Below the pieces are notes generated by a model. That model worked only from the letters and a program-made list of their open reading frames with translations. It was not told the origin of the DNA and did not search any database. From Siphonodentalium dalli (taxonomy: Eukaryota; Mollusca; Scaphopoda; Gadilida; Siphonodentaliidae): a stretch of DNA of 64,000 nt. Numbering within the stretch: the stretch's first letter is position 1; every line of letters starts with the position of its first letter. The DNA lies in the NCBI GenBank assembly GCA_032622095.1, contig CP136062.1, positions 133,753,282 to 133,817,281 on the forward strand, written 5' to 3'. Below are positions 57,480-64,000 of the stretch, piece by piece. The translations under genes and the position numbers were made by a program.

Positions 57480-58675
57480 ATGAATATTTGAGGTGAATAG
57501 GTATGCATGGAGTTAGTGTATGTCTTGGATGATGTGAATATGCATACAATGAGTGACTATATGGTTATGAGTGTGTTGTCCATAGTGAGAAGTATAGGTA
57601 TACAGGGAGATGTCATGGTCAGGTGTGGGCTGAATCGGTATGAATGGGGTGAGTGTATGGTGCATGGTTGTGTGTATCTTGTACTGGTGCACCCGATGTG
57701 CCTGTATGGACATTGATGTGGTGTATGGTTATAGCTACATGGCCATCTATGTATTGATTATGTATATATGGAGTGACTGTAAGGTCATGGGTGGGATGTA
57801 CATGTGTTTTCTGTATGATCATGGATGGGGTGTGTGGATAAATCGTGAGTGAGTTTATGGTTACGGGCAATGTGTGTAGTATACGTGGAATGACTGTACT
57901 GTCATGATTGAAGTGTATATGTATAAGTGGAGTAAGCTGGTGGACATTATCGTGTGGGAGTGTCCTTGTGGTAACGGATGGGATGTATATGTTTATATCT
58001 CGTGGATGCATTATCATTGGTATGTGTGTAGGGATTAGCTGTATGATCATGGATGGCGTGTATGATTATACAGTACGTTGCTGAACTGTCATGTGTGATG
58101 TATATATGCAAGTATGGATGATATGAGTGGTCGTGTGTGCGGGTTTTTTGTATATCTGGAAGGACTGAATGACCAGTGGTGAGGTGCATATGTATACCTG
58201 GAGTGACTCTATAGTCTATGGTGGGCTTCATATGTATATATCGAGTGGTTACATGTATATGACTGTGTGTGGAATTTGTATACAGGTAGTGACTGTATGG
58301 TCAATGGTGAAATGAGTACATGTAGGTATACAAGGAGTGACATCAATGTAATGAATATCTATGCCGGGAGTGACTAAATGGTCATGTGTCAGATGTGTGA
58401 GTATACCTGGTGTTCCTGCTTGGCGACTCGTGGCGGTATGGTTATGTGTAGGTTATGCGGATATACAATGATGTTGCTATATGGTCATGTACGAGGTGTA
58501 CATGTATGTGTATATAGCGAGTGGCTGTATGGCCATGGATGATGTGCATATGCACATATGGAGTGACTATACTGACATGGCTGGGGTGTATTAGTATATA
58601 TTGAGTTGCTATTTGGCTATGGTGTGACAAATAGGGATACAGTGAGTGACATGGCCAATGGTGAGGTAAATATGT
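57480..58675. repeat. Degenerate minisatellite at the centre of the palindrome
   Basis: Irregular units of about 60-70 bp with 'gtatggtcatgggtg', 'gtgtatatgtatac' and 'ggagtgactgtatgg'. Orientation flips near 58650. Confidence 0.7.
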
Positions 58676-58844
58676 ATACCATACACATTACCCGTAGCCA
58701 TAAAATCACTCACTATTTATGCACACACCACATCCGTGATCATACAGAAACACATGTACATTCCACCCATGACCATGTAGCTATATCCATACACCACCTC
58801 AATGTCCATACAGGCACACCGGGTGCACCCGTACAGTATACACA

Positions 58845-59215
58845 CAAACAAGTGTCCACTTAACCACGGTGCGGTTAGCGTTGCCACCGCGGCCGAAATA
58901 CAACAACACTGCGGCTCCACCGGCTAACTACAGTTGGGCCGCAGTGTACTTGCCATTCGGCCATGGTGTAGTTGCTGCGGTGTACGTTCATTAAACTGAA
59001 AAAAGATGATACAAATCAGAAATCTAACCACGGTGCACATGCCATTCGGCCGCGTTGTAGTTGCCTTTCGGCCATGGTGTACTTGCCGTTCGGCTTCAGT
59101 GTACTTGCTTTCGGCCGCAGTGCTCAACCGCAGTTACAAACGCTGACACCGCGGCCGAACGGCAAATACACCGCGGTGCCAATGGACACTTGTTTTGTCG
59201 AGCGGGGTACACCAT
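58845..59215. mobile_element. CCGCGG-rich MITE in the right arm
   Basis: ACAAGTGTCCACTTAACC at the left and TGGACACTTGT followed by TTTGTCGAGCGGGG at the right form inverted ends. Same family as 57057-57385 but inserted at a different point of the mirrored arm. Confidence 0.75.
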
Positions 59216-60796
59216 ACAGTCAACTCCATTCATACCGATTCACCACACACCTGACCATGACCTCTCCCTGTATACCTATACATCTCACTATGGACAACAC
59301 ACTCATAGCCATATGGTCACTCATTGTATGCATATTCACATCATTCATGACATACACTAACTCCATGTATACCTATTCACCTCACCTATGACCATAGAGT
59401 AACTCCCTGGCTACCATATTGGCATCCATCCTGTATCCAGTTGATAGTTTTTATCATAATGGACCAGAAGAGTCACATATTATGGTTCATCTCAGTTCCG
59501 TCTCAAAGTTCTGCCCATTTCCTTCCAATAATATGGTCAGAATCACAAAAGAAGTTCTCCGCAAAATTCCATAATTTAAAATGAATTTGTCATGCCCACA
59601 CGGAACTGGTACAGCCATAATAGAACATTTAATTGTCAGTTAATTAACTAACACATATAATAACCAAATGGGTCACAATTTGCTACATTTTCGGATAACG
59701 CAGAGAATAATTATATATATATAATGTTATAATGATATATGTAAAAAAATAACTTATTACCAATTTGGTTGCCATTTTGGAAGCCATCTTGAGCAATTTG
59801 TTCTATAAACACCGTAGTGTGACACATTTAAGATAGACCAATACAATACACACCTTTCAATTCAAAGATAGTTACAATATTACTAGAAAAAATTGTCCAA
59901 ACCCGAAAAGTTAATTTTTGCCGATATTTATGTCAAGTTTTTGTGAGAAAAGTCCAATATTTTTGGTGATGTCAGTGATGACAACAGTAACAATTAACCA
60001 TGATGCAGCAGACATGTTAGTATTCAATGTATAGAAGGCATAATAGACAATTTTGTACATCAACCACAACTTGTAAGCGATTGCAGGACACCCTAGGGCA
60101 ATATTTACCATTTTCCATAATTTGGCAGCCATTTTGAGCCAAAGTAAGAATTTTGGTTTCACTTAGTTGGAATATTCATAGGTAATAGTATGCCTTACTT
60201 AATTGCAACCTTCTGTTCATTTCTTGTTGAAATATGACTAGAATCCCAGTTGTGATTTTTTGTGAAATTTTATACCGTGTTCTGTACAATCGAATTTTTG
60301 AGGGATCACAAGCAGGTAGGACCCCAATAATTGCATATTTAATTGATCCAATGATCAGTTAATATACAAAATACAAAATAAAGTCATATTACTCAACCAG
60401 TTCCAAACAGCATGAACTGATCTAGAAGATATTTGTGAAAAAATGTCATATTTTAACTTCCGGTGGCCATTTTGGTAGCCATCTTGGATGGTGAGTTTCA
60501 ATTTTGGCACGAAATAGTGTCATTATGTCTTAGCTTAATGAAAATATATACATTTTACTAGATTAGTCATGTGAATTTGCAACAAATTCCAAGTAACTGG
60601 TTTCACGTCTGGGAAAAAATTGGGGGGGGGGTATACTTTTTAGGGCGCTATAAAAAAAATTGCTCAAGGCTGACAGATGGCCAGCCGATAAAATATTGAT
60701 GTCGGATGACTGAATTAACAAAATCCGCAGAGAAAAAAACTTTATACGCCAAAACACGCATCCGTGAATTTCGGGGGTTTGGCGACCGGACTATAC

Positions 60797-60820
60797 CTAC
60801 AGATACAGATACAGATATTT
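60797..60820 (+). repeat. Retroposon 3' tail separated by the 5-kb insertion
   Basis: 'acagatacagatacagatat' follows directly after the 5-kb element; together with 55375-55758 it forms the end of a CR1/L2-like copy. Confidence 0.55.
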
Positions 60821-60899
60821 CTCACGCAAATAATGGTTCTAAACATGTCAAACATGGTAGCCAGCTGATGCTAATAGCAGTAGTAATAATAGGCCTAAG

Positions 60900-61700
60900 C
60901 CAATAATTTGCGAAGGTGTGTCCACTAAATTTTAATTCTATTTTATTCATTGTAATCACCGTGTGAATATCCACCGATCATCTTTTTGGGAGATTTCTGT
61001 TTTTCCATTTTATATAGAAAATAAAAATTCTGTAAAACGTTGTCAAGCACGCTCGCCGATAGATGGCGTTCAAACAGGTGCTCCTTTTTCTTTTTGATGT
61101 GGCCTAAAAAGTGGGAGTCAACATTTTGTCACCGTGACTATTTTCCCAATTTCGCTGCTCGTTTGTGACTTGTGAGTGGAATTGTCCAACACACTGATAA
61201 TTCTATTTTGTTTTATGCAATCATATAAGGAGTTCATTTATCAAATCTAGTTTTAAAACAGATCATTAAGAATTTAAATTAAGATTACCATTTATATAAG
61301 ACAACTGATTGCTGATTGTAAACACTGGTAAACAATAAATAGGCATCACATATTGCATTCTGTTGTTTTGGGCTATTTTGAGAAACGCGTCATATAAACT
61401 CACCATAAGATAAGATAAGATAAGATAAGTTTATTGGCACTAGAATCATGAAACATTGTAACAGAGTAAGACAAGAAAACTATAGTCAGAAATGGTAACG
61501 CCACCAATATCATATTATTAGCCATAAATATAAATTATAATACAATTATTCTATAAACTAGCTAGCTTTCAAATTTTATGTGGGAAATTTGCATACTTCC
61601 ATATTTCAAGTTTTCCCGTTTCTCGTGTTATATACATTACTTTCTTCAAACTGTCTTCTTTATTACACAAGCTGATGGGCCCGACTTCGTCCGGGCTGTT
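60900..61700. other. Intergenic with an (ATAAG)n stretch
   Basis: A pentanucleotide run (about 61405-61430) followed by 'tttattggcac' looks like the reversed tail of a short retroposon. Nothing else recognised. Confidence 0.5.
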
Positions 61701-61729
61701 TCCCATCTGATTTCCAGCGAAAGGCGCGA

Positions 61730-62250
61730 TTTAAAATTGACCTTCAATTGACTATTTCGAAAGTCAAGGTCAGGTCAGGGTCATGATTTGACCTGTCCAA
61801 AACACACCACCCAGAGAAAAGTACCCCTAGGTATCAAATTTCGTCGAAATCCGTCCGTTTTACCCCACTTGACCTTTAATTAACAATTTTGAAGGTCAAG
61901 GTAAGGTCGGAGTCATGATTTGACGCGTCCAAAACACTCCCTGACAAAAGTACCCATAGGTATAAAATTTCGTTGAAATCCATCCGTTTTACCCGATTTG
62001 ACCTGTGAATGACCACATTGAAGGTCAAGGTCATGCAGATGTTACGATTTGACCCATTCAAAACACTCCCCGGACAAAAGTATCCCTAGGTATCAAATTT
62101 CGCCGAAATTTGTCCGTTTTACCCAAATTGACCTTGCATTGACAGTTTTAAAGGTCAAGGTCATGTCGGGGTCACGATTTGACCCGTCCAAAACACTTCC
62201 CGGACACAATTTATACCCATAAGTATCAAATTACGTTGAAATCTATAGAA
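61730..62250. repeat. Tandem repeat of about 130 bp, four units
   Basis: Units start near 61739, 61871, 62000 and 62130 and share 'aaggtcaaggtca', 'gatttgac', 'ccaaaacac' and 'tatcaaatttcg'. Fourth unit incomplete. Confidence 0.8.
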
Positions 62251-62464
62251 AGCCGAAGAGGACATGTTAGTTGCTAATTGCTAGATATACGACGCACGAC
62301 TTGTCGCGGTATTTTAAAGGTGTTTCAAACTAGGAGATAGAAGTATTCTGCGTTTCAAATGGTGATGAATTATAGTATTTTATTCAAATTTTATGGCATA
62401 AATTGTTATTAAAACTGTATATACTATAAAAAAATGAATGACTCGAAAATTAAGTGGGCCTTTA

Positions 62465-62935
62465 AAGGTACTCAACCCGATAAAACTCCTCTCAATTACT
62501 ATTTCAATGGCTTTGGGGGTCAAAAATATTTGATTCGAGTCGAGGAAGTCACCCATCAAAGCTCAGATTTGTTAGATATCGATTTTATAAATCTATTATT
62601 TTTCATTATCGGGAATATTATCTGGCCCAGAACTCATTAAAAATTGCGTTAAAATTACCACTTGATTTTAGAGTTATTCATCCTTGTCTGTTTGAATAGA
62701 TTTGAGGTACACATCCAGAGCAGATTACGGCAGTTATTGGTACTCATCTCGAGAACATAACAAATTTGAAAAATCAATATCTAATAACTCTGAGCTTTGT
62801 TTGATGGGTTCCTCGACTCGAATCAAATATTTTTTACCCCCAAAGCCAAAGAAATAGTAATATAGGACCCTCTGATCGGATTGTTGTTGTTGGAATCTGT
62901 TGAGATGGGGACCCTCTTTACGGGTTGAGTACCTT
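62465..62935. mobile_element. MITE with TA target duplication, copy 2
   Basis: AAGGTACTCAACCCGATAAA to GGGTTGAGTACCTT, flanked by TA at 62463-62464 and 62936-62937. The interior closely matches 22441-22922. Confidence 0.82.
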
Positions 62936-63179
62936 TAAACAAAGTCACAATTGCAGTTAGGCTCATCTCATACTCGTCTATTCAGCGATATTCTGCTGCG
63001 CAGTTTGTTATAGCCTCCAGTATTCATTGAGCGTTATAGCCCCACTGTTATAATTCGCCTTTAGCAGGCGTACTCTTGCCTCAGATTATTGAGATATTAG
63101 GTCACACGTAATGACATTTTAAAAAAATCGCATGGAAACATAGCAATTGTGTGGGCTGCTTGGCGTGAATATGTAATGA

Positions 63180-63960
63180 GAAATAAGGTACGTAATGACA
63201 TTAAACTCAAGAAAACCTGCGAAAACAAAACAAAATCACATTTAATGTTTTAAGTTATATCCTTCATAAAAAGAATCTTCGTGATAATGAGCCCTCTCAA
63301 TACTTTAGAATATAGAATTAACCTTAAAATAACAAAAACCTTCGGAATATAGAACCTTCGGAATAACGAACCTTCGGAATAGCGAACATTCAGAGAAATT
63401 TCGGAATAGTGGACCTTCGGGATAGTGAACCTTCGCAATAGATACATGCCCCCCAATATTGATATTATATGCCCAGAGTTCAAAGGTATGGGTCCATACA
63501 ATTCTAAATTTGGCCCTTAAAATATTGAACTCCAAATTGGAGCCCACACAGAACATCACTTAAGTCAACTGTACCTGTATCATGTCCCAATGCGGGAGGG
63601 TCCATATATACTACAACATTAATATTATATGCCAAGAATTCAAAGGTATGCGCCCACGTAATGACATTAAATCTCAAGAAAACCCGCGAAAACAAAATCA
63701 CATTTAATGTTCTAAGTTAAGTTATTTCCTCCAGTATCTGTATCGGTATGTGCGCTGGATCAGTTCGGATGTGAGTGCACACTCCATAAAAAGAATCTTT
63801 GTGATAATGAACCCTCTCAAATTAGTTTCAATACTTTAGAATATAGAATTAACCTAAAAATAACAAAAACCTTCGGAATAGAGAACCTTCGGAATAGCGG
63901 ACCTTCGTGATAGCGAACCTTCATAATATAAACATGTCCCCACAATTACACCGGTGACGT
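63180..63960. repeat. Tandem duplication with CTTCGGAATAGCGAAC-type units
   Basis: 63180-63440 and 63655-63930 are near copies: 'cgtaatgacattaaa', 'cacatttaatgtt', 'tttagaatatagaattaacc' and then short 'gaaccttcggaatag' repeats. Confidence 0.75.
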
Positions 63961-64000
63961 AAACACATGTGCTAATCTTTGTCGTACTACCGTGACTCTA

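Larger units (their letters stand above)
55762..60793. mobile_element. 5-kb near-palindromic element
   Basis: Ends TAGTCCGG[C/T]CGCCA in inverted orientation, with TAC on both sides (55759-55761, 60794-60796). Arms of about 2 kb match in inverse order: 'ggatgcgtgttttggcgta', 'ggctggccatctgtcagcc', 'gatctagaagatatttgtga', 'gttaattaact' and 'ggatacaggatggatgcca'. The centre is a degenerate minisatellite. No protein gene. Open frames inside are low-complexity (HIH-THDH repeats) and not believed. Confidence 0.8.

Noticed and set aside
57513-58231. Open frames with HIH/THDH repeats in the minisatellite
   Set aside because: Low-complexity products of tandem repeat translation; no conserved domain and differing frames.

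Overview
This window is eukaryotic, AT-rich and repeat-dense. It looks like an animal nuclear genome, most likely a marine lophotrochozoan and probably a bivalve mollusc. Reasons: spliced genes with GT/AG introns, many hairpin MITEs, DIRS-type and L2/CR1-type retroelements, and several dispersed tandem families (stacked GTCCGTCC motifs, 'gggccataactc' units, 'atggccgcc...catcttgg' units) that I associate with bivalves. The species assignment is an inference.

The backbone is one host gene on the + strand, 1122-39737. It encodes a Gfo/Idh/MocA-family NAD(P)-dependent oxidoreductase. I place 11 exons with consistent phases (about 393 residues visible); the first exon or exons lie upstream of the window. 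Its intron 6 is 21 kb long and is filled almost entirely by a single 18,257-bp DNA transposon at 10298-28554.

The transposon has TATGGGAGGCC terminal inverted repeats, a 6-bp target duplication (GAAACA), and an intact five-exon DD35E integrase-type transposase gene on the minus strand, best matched to the IS3EU class. Its inverted repeats are more than 1 kb long. They hold five clusters, 34 copies in total, of a 20-bp palindrome (ATTTGCGCTTAAGCGCAAAT). They also contain the transposase first exon: intact at the right end, decayed at the left end. The right end stops 63 bp before a host exon.

Other parts: 5.8-6.6 kb, a GTCCGTCC-type repeat; 23-26 kb, tandem repeat blocks inside the transposon; 29-31 kb, MITEs between host exons; 31.9-33.4 kb, a dimeric tandem array; 35.2-36.5 kb, two hairpin MITEs; 37.0-38.4 kb, a 5'-truncated L2/CR1-like retrotransposon; 39.7-40.1 kb, the host stop codon inside a short triplicated repeat invaded by two small hairpin elements.

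From 40 kb onward I see no complete host gene. 43.65-48.9 kb holds a frameshifted DIRS-like retrotransposon (GC-rich against its surroundings) with an inverted second copy of its gag end. 50-52 kb holds a THAP-like fragment and a SWIM-domain first exon. 53.0-55.3 kb is a 2.28-kb element bounded by TTAA. 55.76-60.79 kb is a 5-kb near-palindrome inserted in a retroposon tail. 61.7-64 kb is tandem and duplicated repeat sequence, including a MITE with TA target duplications. All coordinates were read by eye; splice sites were checked by reading frame but not by transcript data.
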